In this document: piece by piece, positions 33,170 through 40,210 of the stretch
Layout of the letters: each line of letters opens with the position of its first letter
How positions within the stretch are numbered: the stretch's first letter is position 1
NCBI GenBank assembly: GCA_024638845.1
Contig: JAHEJN010000024.1
Location: 1 to 40,210 of the forward strand
Direction of reading: 5' to 3'
DNA length: 40,210 nt
Source: Acidimicrobiales bacterium
GTDB lineage: Bacteria; Actinomycetota; Acidimicrobiia; Acidimicrobiales; JAHEJN01
Program-made: the position numbers and the translations under genes
Notes under the pieces: generated by a model
Told to the model about the DNA's origin: nothing
What the model saw: only the letters and a program-made list of their open reading frames with translations
The model's database searches: none

Positions 33170-34333
33170 GTGGCGCGCCGACGATCATCACGATTCTCGA
33201 TGGCCGAGCGAACCGTCATCGAACGGGTCTGGCTGTTCGGCTTTCCGCTCCTGGTCATCGTCGGAGCCTTCGCGGGTTATCGCATCGTGGTGAACGGCAT
33301 CGACACGATCCTGGCGTCGAACGACGGCGAAGTGATCGACGCCCAGTCCGATCCGGCATCTCCCCGCTTCCGGCTGATCGTCGAGCCGACCGAGACCGGC
33401 GCCGTCGCCCTCACCGACGGTTCGGCGCTCATCAGCGTGGCGGTGCTGTTGCCCGCCGGCGAGGCCGGAGGTACGTGGATCGTCATGCCACCCGATGCCA
33501 TCGGCCCCGACGGCGCGACATTGGCGGCGACATACTCCGAGTCCGAGCGCGAGCTCTTCTCGACGGTCGAGTCGATGATGGGCGTCGGGCTCACGCATAC
33601 GTCGGCGTTGAGCCCCGACGCGGCCGCCGCGCTCGTCGACCCGGTCGCGCCGATCGACATCGTGCTCGCCGATGCGCTGGTGACGTCTGACACTGCGGTG
33701 TTCGGCCCGGGAGCGACGGCGGTCGCCGCTCGCGACTTCAGCTCGGTGCTCGGTTGGCTGAACGTCGGGGAATCGGCGGGAAATCGACTCACCAGGCAAC
33801 AGGATCTGATCACCGCGTGGTTCGACGAGATGCAGCCCGGTGTCAGTGGGCAGGTGGGCGAGATCGAGCCCGCCGAGGTGCGCACGCTGATCGAGTCGTT
33901 GGCCGCCGGCCCGGTGGTGATCGAACCGCCACCGATCTCCGGCACGGCGCCGGTGAGCACCGGCGAGGGCTTCATCATCGACGAGGCCGCCCTCGGCGCC
34001 CGCGTGCGGCAGCTGGTCCCCTTCGCCCTGCCCGCCGCTACCGTCGAGCTGCCCCGAGCGCTGGTACTCAACGGCGTCTCCAACGACCTCGACCTCACGA
34101 CGGGGGCAGCCCGTCGTGTCGCCGCCGCCGGCGCTCACGTCACCGCCATCGGCAATGCCGACAACTTTCTCCAGGAGCAGTCCATCATCCTCCATTCCGC
34201 ACCGGCCATGGCCGAAGCCGCCTGGGTACTGGCCGACGCGCTCGGCGTCGACCGGGTCGATCTCGATGCGAACGCAAGTCGCGCCTTCGACGTCATCGTC
34301 GTGATCGGCCAGGACTGGGGCGCATCGCAGTGA
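33170..34333 (+). CDS. Membrane-anchored LCP-like protein with a C-terminal LytR_C domain
   Basis: A 387-residue protein starting at GTG 33170, two bases after nadD; ATG 33200 (MAERTV) is an alternative. A basic N terminus and one membrane helix (about 20-45) precede a domain that follows the LCP (LytR-CpsA-Psr) pattern in outline: SVAVLLPAGEAGGTWIVMPP, DPVAPIDIVLADALV, then NRLTRQQDLITAWFDEM. The residues expected at the catalytic arginines are absent: PRD reads PPD and the later Arg-x-Arg site reads LNVG. The last 90 residues match LytR_C (PF13399). LCP enzymes attach glycopolymers to peptidoglycan; this one may be inactive or a binding form. LCP assignment is inference; LytR_C is firmer. 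Confidence 0.72.
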   Translation: MARRRSSRFSMAERTVIERVWLFGFPLLVIVGAFAGYRIVVNGIDTILASNDGEVIDAQSDPASPRFRLIVEPTETGAVALTDGSALISVAVLLPAGEAGGTWIVMPPDAIGPDGATLAATYSESERELFSTVESMMGVGLTHTSALSPDAAAALVDPVAPIDIVLADALVTSDTAVFGPGATAVAARDFSSVLGWLNVGESAGNRLTRQQDLITAWFDEMQPGVSGQVGEIEPAEVRTLIESLAAGPVVIEPPPISGTAPVSTGEGFIIDEAALGARVRQLVPFALPAATVELPRALVLNGVSNDLDLTTGAARRVAAAGAHVTAIGNADNFLQEQSIILHSAPAMAEAAWVLADALGVDRVDLDANASRAFDVIVVIGQDWGASQ

Positions 34334-34716
34334 CCGAGTCCGCCGATCTCGAATGGGTCGTGGCCGCCGCCCGGGCGGCCGATGACAAGCTGGCCAACGA
34401 CACGCTCGTCCTGGCGGTGGGGGATCTCTTGGGGATCACCGACCATTTCGTCATCACCAGCGCCACGAACGCCCGACAGGTACGCGCCGTGGCCGAGTCG
34501 ATCGAGGAGGTACTCACGGTCGCCGGGGGCCCGAAGCCGCGCCGCGTCGAGGGTCTGTCCGAGCTCGAATGGGTGCTGTTGGACTACGGGTCCTTCGTCG
34601 TGCACGTGTTCCACGACGAGACCCGCCGCTACTTCGATCTCGAACGTCTCTGGGCCGACTGTGAACGGGTTCAGTGGCAAACCGACGGCGATGGGCGCTC
34701 CGGGGAGTCGGGCTAG
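34330..34716 (+). CDS. rsfS: Ribosomal silencing factor RsfS
   Basis: A 128-residue RsfS/Iojap protein that binds L14 and blocks subunit joining. DHFVITSATNARQVRAVAESI and LLDYGSFVVHVFHDETRRYF are the family core. GTG 34330 overlaps the preceding stop (GTGA). The TAG stop overlaps that of the convergent ybaK remnant inside CTAG. Confidence 0.95.
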   Translation: MTESADLEWVVAAARAADDKLANDTLVLAVGDLLGITDHFVITSATNARQVRAVAESIEEVLTVAGGPKPRRVEGLSELEWVLLDYGSFVVHVFHDETRRYFDLERLWADCERVQWQTDGDGRSGESG

Positions 34717-34940
34717 ACGCCGAGGTCGGCCACCGTGGCGCCGAGCACGTCGGCCAGCGCATGGGGGGCAACAACCAGTTCCAGGCCTCGGCGCCCGGCA
34801 CTGACATTGACCACCTGGTCGGCGGCGAGGCCCAACGCCTCGACAGCCTCGGGTCCGTACGCGGCGCCGGGCGTGTGGTCGTAGCCGACCACGCGATGAT
34901 CGATGCCGGCGGCTCGAAGCTGTTCCACGGCGGGAGTCAT
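34713..34940 (-). pseudogene. Internally deleted YbaK/EbsC-type aminoacyl-tRNA deacylase
   Basis: A 75-residue frame. Residues 1-43 (MTPAVEQLRAAGIDHRVVGY ... GLAADQV) resemble the N terminus of YbaK/Cys-tRNA(Pro) deacylase, and residues 44-75 (VNVSAGRRGLELVVAPHALA) resemble its extreme C terminus. The roughly 85 residues between, including the lysine that follows the DQV position (YKTL in E. coli YbaK) and is needed for editing, are missing. The join is in frame with no stop. It is probably a remnant from a deletion, though a short expressed protein is possible. The alignment is from memory. It lies 103 bases downstream of the flavoprotein gene; that gap shows nothing clear. Confidence 0.65.
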
Positions 34941-35043
34941 GCCTCGAGCATCGCGCGCCGGGCGACGACCCCCCGAGGCCGAGGTGACCTTCTGCGATCA
35001 TGCCGCCATCGCGGCCAGGGTCTGTTCGCCGACGGGTTGGACG

Positions 35044-36471
35044 TCAGCGCAGGATGCCCCGGAGCGCGACCTGGGCGGCGTTGTAGCCACACATGCCGTG
35101 TACCCCACCGCCGGGGGGCGTCGATGCCGAGCACAGCAGGATCGACGGATCGGGCGTGCGGTAAGACCGGCCGATGACGGGTCGGAACAGGAGTTGTAGT
35201 CCGTCGTGTGCTCCGCCGGCGATGTCACCACCGATGTAGGCATTGTCGTGGTCCTCGAACCATGCGGGCCCGGCGACGTGGCGGGCCAGAACGAGATCAG
35301 CGAAGCCGGGCGCGAAGCGCTCGATCTGACGTTCGATGGCGTTGGTCATGTCGACCGTCGAACCGTTGGGCACGTGGCAGTAGGCCCAGAGGGTGTGCTT
35401 GCCGTCGGGGGCGCGGGACGGGTCGACGATCGACTGTTGGGCGGCCAGGACGAAGGGCCGCTCGGGGTGGCGGCCCGCTGCGACCTCGGCCTCGGATCGA
35501 GCCACTTCCTCGGCGGTGCCCCCGACGTGCACGGTTCCGGCCTTTCGACACGCCTCGTTGGTCCAGGGCACCGGTCCGTCGAGGGCGTAGTCGACCTTGA
35601 ATGCTGCGGGGCCATGGCGGAAGCGTTCGAGCCGCTTCGCATACCGGGCAGGGAGACGGTCGCCGGCGATGGCGGCGACCTGTCGTGGCGCGAGGTCGAA
35701 CAGCACCGCGCGGTGTTCGGGCAGCTGGGTCAGCGACGTCACCGGCTGCCCGGTCTCCACCCGCCCGCCGAGCGACTCGAGAATCGAGACCATCGCATCG
35801 GCGATCCGTTGCGAACCGCCTTCGGCGACCGGCCATCCGACCGAATGCGTCGTGGCCAGCAGGATCATCCCGAAGCTCGCGCTCGTGGCGTGCGACAACG
35901 GCAGGAACGCGTGGGCGGCGCAGCCGGCGAACAGCGCCTTGGCCTCGTCGTCGGAGAACCATCGGTTTCCCAGCCGGTCGGCCGGGGCGAGCGCAGGGAT
36001 CCCGAAGCGGGCGAGCGTCAGAGGGTGCCGGGGGAGCTGGAGCACCGGCCGCATGATCATCGGCCCGAGGTCGTCGAAGTCGTCGGCCAGCCGGCCGATG
36101 TGTCGTCGCCATGGGTCGCCGTCGACACCGAGCCGGTCTGCCGTGGCCCCGACGTCGCGTTCGACGATGCCTGCTCGTCCGCCGTCGAGGGGGTGGGCCA
36201 GCGCCACCTCTGGATGCAGCCACCGCAGCCCGTGCTCGCCGAGGGGCAACGACGCCATGGCCGGTGACGCCGCCCCGAGCGGGTGGATCGCCGAGCACAC
36301 GTCGTGCACGAACCCGGACAACGTGAGCTCGGCGCTGCGGGTGCCGCCTCCGATCGTGTCGGCCGCCTCGACCACCACGACCGAACGCCCGGCCCTCGCC
36401 AGCGTGATCGCGGCCATCAACCCGTTGGGTCCCGCTCCCACCACGACGGCGTCCACCGCCATCTCGCTCAT
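35044..36471 (-). CDS. FAD-dependent oxidoreductase, phytoene-desaturase-like (NAD(P)/FAD)
   Basis: A 475-residue flavoprotein. The dinucleotide motif is VVVGAGPNGLMAAITLARAG at residue 9, followed by VVEAADTIGGGTRS. The C-terminal FAD motif is present (STPPGGGVHGMCGYNAAQVAL). It resembles carotenoid desaturase or retinol saturase-like oxidoreductases, but no carotenoid genes are nearby. ATG 36471 or the in-frame ATG 36462 could be the start. No Shine-Dalgarno or TANNNT-N6 signal is clear. Confidence 0.87.
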   Translation of the reverse strand: MSEMAVDAVVVGAGPNGLMAAITLARAGRSVVVVEAADTIGGGTRSAELTLSGFVHDVCSAIHPLGAASPAMASLPLGEHGLRWLHPEVALAHPLDGGRAGIVERDVGATADRLGVDGDPWRRHIGRLADDFDDLGPMIMRPVLQLPRHPLTLARFGIPALAPADRLGNRWFSDDEAKALFAGCAAHAFLPLSHATSASFGMILLATTHSVGWPVAEGGSQRIADAMVSILESLGGRVETGQPVTSLTQLPEHRAVLFDLAPRQVAAIAGDRLPARYAKRLERFRHGPAAFKVDYALDGPVPWTNEACRKAGTVHVGGTAEEVARSEAEVAAGRHPERPFVLAAQQSIVDPSRAPDGKHTLWAYCHVPNGSTVDMTNAIERQIERFAPGFADLVLARHVAGPAWFEDHDNAYIGGDIAGGAHDGLQLLFRPVIGRSYRTPDPSILLCSASTPPGGGVHGMCGYNAAQVALRGILR

Positions 36472-36603
36472 CGATATCGTCTCGTCGTCACCGAACCATC
36501 GTCACACAGAACGCCGTCCACGGACCGACCGCATGCTCGCGGACTCCACCGCGGGACCTTTTCCCCTTGAGAGCGGTGGTGGTCGATGCCAGGCTCGATG
36601 CAG

Positions 36604-36618
36604 AGCGACCGGGTCGCT
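36604..36618. promoter_or_regulatory. 15-bp palindrome upstream of the baeRF gene
   Basis: AGCGACC-G-GGTCGCT has 7-bp arms around one base. It is followed by a 12-bp palindrome CTGCGCGCGCAG (36617-36628). Both lie in the 190-base divergent gap between the flavoprotein and baeRF genes, 34-58 bases before the baeRF start. They might be operators. A weak 7-bp stem (36546-36552 with 36573-36579) is also there. No firm -10 is seen. Confidence 0.35.
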
Positions 36619-36661
36619 GCGCGCGCAGTGGTGAACCCGTTGTCGCAGCAAGGAGGGCATC

Positions 36662-37810
36662 ATGCTCGACACCATCTCTGCCCGGGAATTCAGTGAACTT
36701 GCCGGTGCGGTCGGCGACCACCTCGTGTCGATCTATCTACCAACGCACCAGGCCGGGGCAGAGAAGGCGCAGGACTCGATCCGGCTGAAGAACCTCGTGT
36801 CGACCGCCGCGGCGGAGCTCGTCGCCGTGGGACGGCACACCGCCGAGGTCGACGAGCTGCTGGCCGACGTGACGGCGCTGCAGAACGACGCGCTGTTCTG
36901 GGCTCATCTGGGGCGGGGTCTCGCCGTCCTGGTCGCCCCGGGCCGCACCCGCATCCACCGCCTCGCCGATCCCGTCGAGGAGCTTGTGGTCGTCGCCGAT
37001 CGATTCCACCTGAGGCCGCTGCTCGTTTCGGCCGAGTCGACACGGCCGTTCGCGGTGCTGGCCCTCAGTGAGAATCGGGTGCGGCTGCTGCGCGGCGATC
37101 GTTTCGGCCTGGAGGAGCAGCCACTGGGTGACCTGCCGGCGAGCATGGCCGATGCCCTGCGGTTCGATGATCGCGAGCCGCAGTTGCACAGCCACAGTGC
37201 AGGTCGGGTCGGAGCCGGTCGGGTGGCAGCCGCCATGCACGGCCAAGGTGGCCACAAGGACGCCCATGATGCGGATGTGGCCCGCTTCCTGAAGGCGATC
37301 GACGCCGGTATGAGCCAGGCCATCGCCGATCGATCGACACCGCTGGTGCTGGCGGGGGTCGACACGATCGTGGCTCATTTCCGGCATCTGACGGGATATC
37401 CGAGGGTCGTCGACGGCTCGGTTTCGGGCAACGCCGATCGACGCAGTCCTGGTCAGCTGCACGAGGCAGCATGGCCGCTCGTCGATGCGGTTCTCGCCAC
37501 CGACCGTGATCGGGCGATGGCGACAGTGCGCGAACGCAGAGCGCCGATCGTGGACGACCTCGCCGAGACGCTCCTCGCCGCCAACCAGCGAAGGGTCCGT
37601 CATCTGTTCGTGGCCGCAGGTGTCCAGCAGTGGGGTTCCTTCGATCCGAACACGCAGCAGGTCGAGGTCCGCGCCGAGCGAGAACCCGGCGACCACGACC
37701 TGCTCGACATCGCTGCAGTCGACACGTTCGGTCACGGAGGCAACGTCTACGTCGTCGACGCCAACGACATTCCGGGCGACAGTGCCTTCACCGCAGTTCT
37801 GCGGTTCTGA
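36662..37810 (+). CDS. baeRF-type protein (bacterial archaeo-eukaryotic release factor domain)
   Basis: A 382-residue protein. ATG 36662 follows AGGAGG (36651-36656). The opening VSIYLPTH (residues 22-29), the hydrophobic FWAHLGRGLAVLVAPGRTR and the C-terminal RVRHLFVAAGVQQWG ... VDTFGHGGNVYVV match the baeRF group, probably baeRF3. This group is distantly related to the eRF1/Pelota release-factor domain and has been proposed to act on ribosomes under stress; no direct function is known to me. A central region (residues 180-215) is Gly/His/Ala-rich and probably disordered. A CNNM-like gene follows after 18 bases. Confidence 0.8.
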   Translation: MLDTISAREFSELAGAVGDHLVSIYLPTHQAGAEKAQDSIRLKNLVSTAAAELVAVGRHTAEVDELLADVTALQNDALFWAHLGRGLAVLVAPGRTRIHRLADPVEELVVVADRFHLRPLLVSAESTRPFAVLALSENRVRLLRGDRFGLEEQPLGDLPASMADALRFDDREPQLHSHSAGRVGAGRVAAAMHGQGGHKDAHDADVARFLKAIDAGMSQAIADRSTPLVLAGVDTIVAHFRHLTGYPRVVDGSVSGNADRRSPGQLHEAAWPLVDAVLATDRDRAMATVRERRAPIVDDLAETLLAANQRRVRHLFVAAGVQQWGSFDPNTQQVEVRAEREPGDHDLLDIAAVDTFGHGGNVYVVDANDIPGDSAFTAVLRF

Positions 37811-37828
37811 CATGAACCGGGGAGCTCG

Positions 37829-38806
37829 GTGTCGTCGAACCTGACCCTCCTCGTGGTGTTGGCCGGCCTGGTCGCCGGCCTGTTCGTTCTGGGTCTGGTC
37901 GAGGCGTCCCTGCTCCATCTCCGGCGCTCGGAGGTGGTGATCGAGGCCGAGGGTGGAGACCGCCGTGCCCGACACCTCCTGCGCCTGCTCGACGATCTTC
38001 CGAGAGTGATGAACGCCGTGCTGCTGGCGGTGCTTCTCGCTCAGGTGACCGCGGCAACGATCTCGGGCGTGCTGGCCCGACGCTGGTTCGGGGGCAACGG
38101 GTTGACCGCGGCCACGGTGGCCGTCACCTTGCTGGTGTTCGTCTACGGCGAGGCGATTCCCAAGACGTTGGCGATCCGCCGCCCGTACCCGATCGCCCGT
38201 CGGCTGGCCCCACCGGTTCGGTGGTTGAGCATCGGCCTGCGGCCCTTGGTGTCGGTGCTCGTGTGGGTGGCCGATGTGCAAGCGCCGGGGAAGGGGGTCG
38301 ACACGGTCACTGCGGTTAGCGAGCAGGAACTGTTGCATCTCACCGACGAGGCGGCGTCGGCGGGCCGCATAGAGCAGTCCGATGCCGAGCTGGTGGAGAA
38401 GTCGTTCACCCTCGGCGACCTGCTCGTGGCACAGATCCTCGTTCCGCGCGCCGACGTGGTGGCGGTGGCGGCGCAGACGCCGGTCGAGGATGCGCTGCGA
38501 ACGGCGATCGGGGCCGGTCATCGACGGCTTCCGGTCTTCGACGGCCACCTCGACAACATCGTCGGCTTCGTCCGCCTGCGCGATCTCGCCGACGCGACGA
38601 CCACCGACGCCGATGCCGTCGTCGCCGATCGGGTCCGCCGCACTCTGTCGGCCCCCGAGTCGATGCTGGCGGTCGATCTGCTGCGCTCCATGCAGAAGAC
38701 GGGTCACCACCTCGCCGTGGTGGTCGACGACGCCGGCGCCACCCGGGGAATCGTGACGATCGAGGACGTGGTCGAGGAACTGGTGGGAACGATCGAGGAT
38801 CGCTGA
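37829..38806 (+). CDS. CNNM / CorC-like protein with DUF21 and CBS domains, no C-terminal CorC domain
   Basis: A 325-residue membrane protein starting at GTG 37829 with GGGGAG before it. The DUF21 (CNNM) domain has three or four hydrophobic helices (about 1-175), with VFVYGEAIPKTLAIRRPY at its core. Two CBS motifs follow (about 190-325). The protein stops right after the second CBS (IVTIEDVVEELVGTIEDR). Full-length HlyC/CorC proteins of about 430 residues continue into a CorC_HlyC domain, which is absent here. These proteins are proposed magnesium/cobalt transporters or regulators. It probably shares an operon with baeRF. Confidence 0.88.
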   Translation: MSSNLTLLVVLAGLVAGLFVLGLVEASLLHLRRSEVVIEAEGGDRRARHLLRLLDDLPRVMNAVLLAVLLAQVTAATISGVLARRWFGGNGLTAATVAVTLLVFVYGEAIPKTLAIRRPYPIARRLAPPVRWLSIGLRPLVSVLVWVADVQAPGKGVDTVTAVSEQELLHLTDEAASAGRIEQSDAELVEKSFTLGDLLVAQILVPRADVVAVAAQTPVEDALRTAIGAGHRRLPVFDGHLDNIVGFVRLRDLADATTTDADAVVADRVRRTLSAPESMLAVDLLRSMQKTGHHLAVVVDDAGATRGIVTIEDVVEELVGTIEDR

Positions 38807-38814
38807 GTCCGGGT

Positions 38815-38925
38815 TCAGAGCTCTTTGCGTTGGACGGCGAAGGTGTCGATGTTGTCGCCGTTCCAGTCGCCGACGAGGAGGGTGTCGGTGGCTTTGCCGT
38901 AGCCGGCCCAGGCCGACCAAGGCTG
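38815..38925 (-). pseudogene. Remnant of the C-terminal FG-GAP/VCBS-type repeat of a surface protein
   Basis: The last 36 codons of an open minus frame read WSAWAGYGKATDTLLVG, then GDWNGDNIDTFAVQR and a TGA stop. This matches the GDWxGDGxDTxAVxR pattern of FG-GAP/VCBS-like repeat proteins common in actinobacteria. No rest of the gene is present: the KDPG aldolase stop lies 11 bases beyond. It is best read as the surviving tail of a deleted gene. It lies 9 bases after the CNNM-like stop. Confidence 0.6.
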
Positions 38926-38936
38926 AGCGCGGACTG

Positions 38937-39581
38937 CTAGTGCCGCGAGGTCGGTGCGGAAGCGGTGGTGGTGGCGGTTGCGATCATCGCCCGGGCGTTG
39001 TCGAGGTCGTCGTATCGGCCGAACAGCGTGTCGCCCATGCCGACGGCAATCGCGCCGGCGTCGAAGAACGACTGCATGTTGTCGTTGGTGACTCCACCGG
39101 TTGCCATGAAGGGGCATTGCCGGTACGCGGGCGCCACCTGCGCGAGCCAGGCTGCTCCGGGAGGGTCGGCGGGGAAGAACTTGAGCACGTCGGCGCCGGC
39201 CCGAATCGCCGTCTGGATCTCCGCCGGGGTCTGCACGCCGGGAAGGGTGAGCATTCCGAGCTCGACACTCCGCCGGGCTGTCTCCACGTCGATGCCGGGC
39301 AGCACACAGAATGTCGAACCGGCCGCCGCAGCCGACTCTGCCTGCTCGACCGACCATGTCGTGCCGACGCCAACCGAGGCGGCGGCACCGAAGCGGTCCG
39401 CGAGCATCGCGACGTCAGCGAGTGTGCGGTCGTAGTCGTAGGTGATCTCGAGCGAACGGACACCGCCCTCCACGAGGAGGTCAGCGAGGGGCACGAGATG
39501 CTCGGCGGGAATCTGGCGGAGCACCGCCATGATCCGATCTTCGCGGAGGCAGGTGAGAGCGTGCTGACGTCGATCCATCAT
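38937..39581 (-). CDS. KDPG/KHG aldolase (2-keto-3-deoxy-6-phosphogluconate aldolase family)
   Basis: A 214-residue class I aldolase. Glu45 (LEITYD) and the Schiff-base lysine Lys134 (VLKFFPAD) correspond to the catalytic pair of E. coli Eda. LPGIDVET, LPGVQTPAEI and ATGGVTNDN are also conserved. ATG 39581 is the likely start, with AAGGGAG about 11 bases upstream; a further 27 in-frame residues upstream show no family similarity. It would split KDPG or a related 2-keto acid to pyruvate. No Entner-Doudoroff partner (edd) is in the window, so the physiological substrate is open. Confidence 0.9.
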   Translation of the reverse strand: MMDRRQHALTCLREDRIMAVLRQIPAEHLVPLADLLVEGGVRSLEITYDYDRTLADVAMLADRFGAAASVGVGTTWSVEQAESAAAAGSTFCVLPGIDVETARRSVELGMLTLPGVQTPAEIQTAIRAGADVLKFFPADPPGAAWLAQVAPAYRQCPFMATGGVTNDNMQSFFDAGAIAVGMGDTLFGRYDDLDNARAMIATATTTASAPTSRH

Positions 39582-39777
39582 GGGATTGTGGGCTCCCTTC
39601 TCGGATCCGGCAAGCACATCGATGTCCGACCGGTGCCGGTCGACGACCTCGACAGGTGGCACCTGGTCCGCTGGCCGACGGTTCTTCTCGGTTTCCGCGG
39701 AATTCTTGCATCCAAATGATGCTCGCAGCGCGAATACCGCCTGTAACCCCTATCACTGACATATGAGGAGAGAACCG

Positions 39778-40113
39778 ATGATGCGGAAGATCGCGGCCAT
39801 GGCCGCAACCGGAGCCCTGACCCTCGGCCTGGCAGCGGGCGCTGCCTCTGCCGCTCCCGGCGGCGAGAAAGGGAAGCCCGAGGCAAAGCCGAACACGGCT
39901 TGCATGCAAGCCGGTATCGGCACCCTTCAGTCGCTCGGGCTGCTTCCCGCGGTAGCCAAGAACGGCATCGAGGTCGTCGACGTCGGCGTTGTCGCCTTCC
40001 CCGACGTACTCGCCCTTCACCGCTCCAACCCGGAGCTGTTCTCCGAGGGCGGCGTGAGCGTCGTCGTTCCCGGGCTCGGTGTCGTGCCCGCGACGTGGTG
40101 CACCGGTCTCTGA
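39778..40113 (+). CDS. Small secreted protein of unknown function
   Basis: A 111-residue protein with a signal peptide (MMRKIAAMAATGALTLGLAA then ASA-A as a likely signal peptidase I site). The mature form is about 82 residues with two Cys (CMQAG and WCTGL at the end) that could form a disulfide, a short Lys/Pro-rich start, and hydrophobic stretches (GIEVVDVGVVAFPDVLALH). ATG 39778 has GAGGAGAG upstream; the upstream ATG 39763 is less likely. I recognise no family. The 196-base divergent gap before it holds the KDPG aldolase start and a possible hairpin GGTGCC/GGCACC (39631-39666); no clear -10 is seen. Confidence 0.75.
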   Translation: MMRKIAAMAATGALTLGLAAGAASAAPGGEKGKPEAKPNTACMQAGIGTLQSLGLLPAVAKNGIEVVDVGVVAFPDVLALHRSNPELFSEGGVSVVVPGLGVVPATWCTGL

Positions 40114-40129
40114 TCGACACCAACGGTGA

Positions 40130-40173
40130 AGAACGGCCTGGCCAAGGACGATGTCCTGGGGCCAGGCCGTTCT
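40130..40173 (+). terminator. Strong hairpin behind the small secreted protein gene
   Basis: Bases 40130-40143 (AGAACGGCCTGGCC) pair perfectly with 40160-40173 (GGCCAGGCCGTTCT), a 14-bp stem. The 16-nt loop holds another stem, AGGAC/GTCCT. It begins 17 bases after the stop codon. The following sequence (CTCCGCGTCC) is not a T-run, so it may be a bidirectional, high-GC type terminator. Confidence 0.7.
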
Positions 40174-40210
40174 CCGCGTCCAAGAAGAGCGTGCAAGCCT
40201 CCGGTTCGCG

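Noticed and set aside
39594-39721. Plus-strand open frame opposite the 5' end of the KDPG aldolase region
   Set aside because: It continues as an antisense reading of the aldolase, has no ribosome-binding site and no recognisable family.

Overview
The window looks like a chromosomal segment of a high-GC actinobacterium, most likely class Acidimicrobiia. That placement is inferred from gene content, codon use and promoter style, not from a marker-gene search. Supporting content: a B12-type radical SAM gene (TIGR03960) overlapping its DUF2344 partner upstream of an RNase E/G gene, a class II DAHP synthase, a DUF222-HNH (13E12-type) gene behind a Gram-positive-type LexA box, a nadD / LytR_C / rsfS unit, and many leaderless promoters. 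No rRNA, tRNA, CRISPR array or intact insertion sequence was found. Coding density is very high.

Layout. 1-2530: end of mrdA (PBP2) and rodA, the elongation peptidoglycan synthase pair. 2528-2884: an 88-bp near-identical tandem duplication rich in hairpins, then a 19-bp G-rich/C-rich stem. 2885-7888: TIGR03960 radical SAM, DUF2344, RNase E/G, L21, L27. 7950-10710 (minus): a molybdopterin oxidoreductase and HxlR regulator, lying between rpmA and obgE. 10803-14479: obgE, proB and an amidase. 14492-20561: DUF3179 lipoprotein (-), SDR (+), PIG-V-like membrane mannosyltransferase (+), aldo/keto reductase (-), MurJ (-). 20684-23061: MoxR ATPase with a CoxE-like VWA protein. 23062-24417: LexA-type box and a DUF222-HNH protein. 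24390-28448: an IPNS-like oxygenase (-), divergent from an operon of O-acetylhomoserine sulfhydrylase, alpha/beta hydrolase and PfkB kinase. 28445-32304 (minus): sigma-70 factor, class II DAHP synthase, Ppx/GppA phosphatase. 32577-34716: nadD, a degenerate LCP-LytR_C protein, rsfS. 34713-36471 (minus): an internally deleted ybaK remnant and a phytoene-desaturase-like flavoprotein. 36662-38806: a baeRF-type protein and a CNNM/CorC-like protein without the usual C-terminal domain. 38815-40173: remnant of an FG-GAP repeat protein, a KDPG aldolase, and a small secreted protein with a strong hairpin behind it.

How the genes work together. Cell-wall elongation (PBP2, RodA, MurJ and possibly the LCP-like protein) and ribosome or RNA functions (RNase E/G, L21, L27, ObgE, RsfS) are the two themes. 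Most single transcription units begin with a -10 hexamer TANNNT placed 6-9 bases before the start codon, so their mRNAs should be leaderless. Genes inside operons mostly start by ATGA, GTGA or TAGTG overlap. Several convergent pairs share or abut their stop codons (CTAG twice, TGATCA once).

The most notable items are the hairpin-rich 88-bp duplication, the uniform leaderless promoter geometry (including one -10 element built from the proB stop codon), the LexA-type box before the HNH gene, the LCP-like protein lacking the catalytic arginines, the YbaK internal deletion, and the repeat-rich sequences flanking the sigma factor gene.
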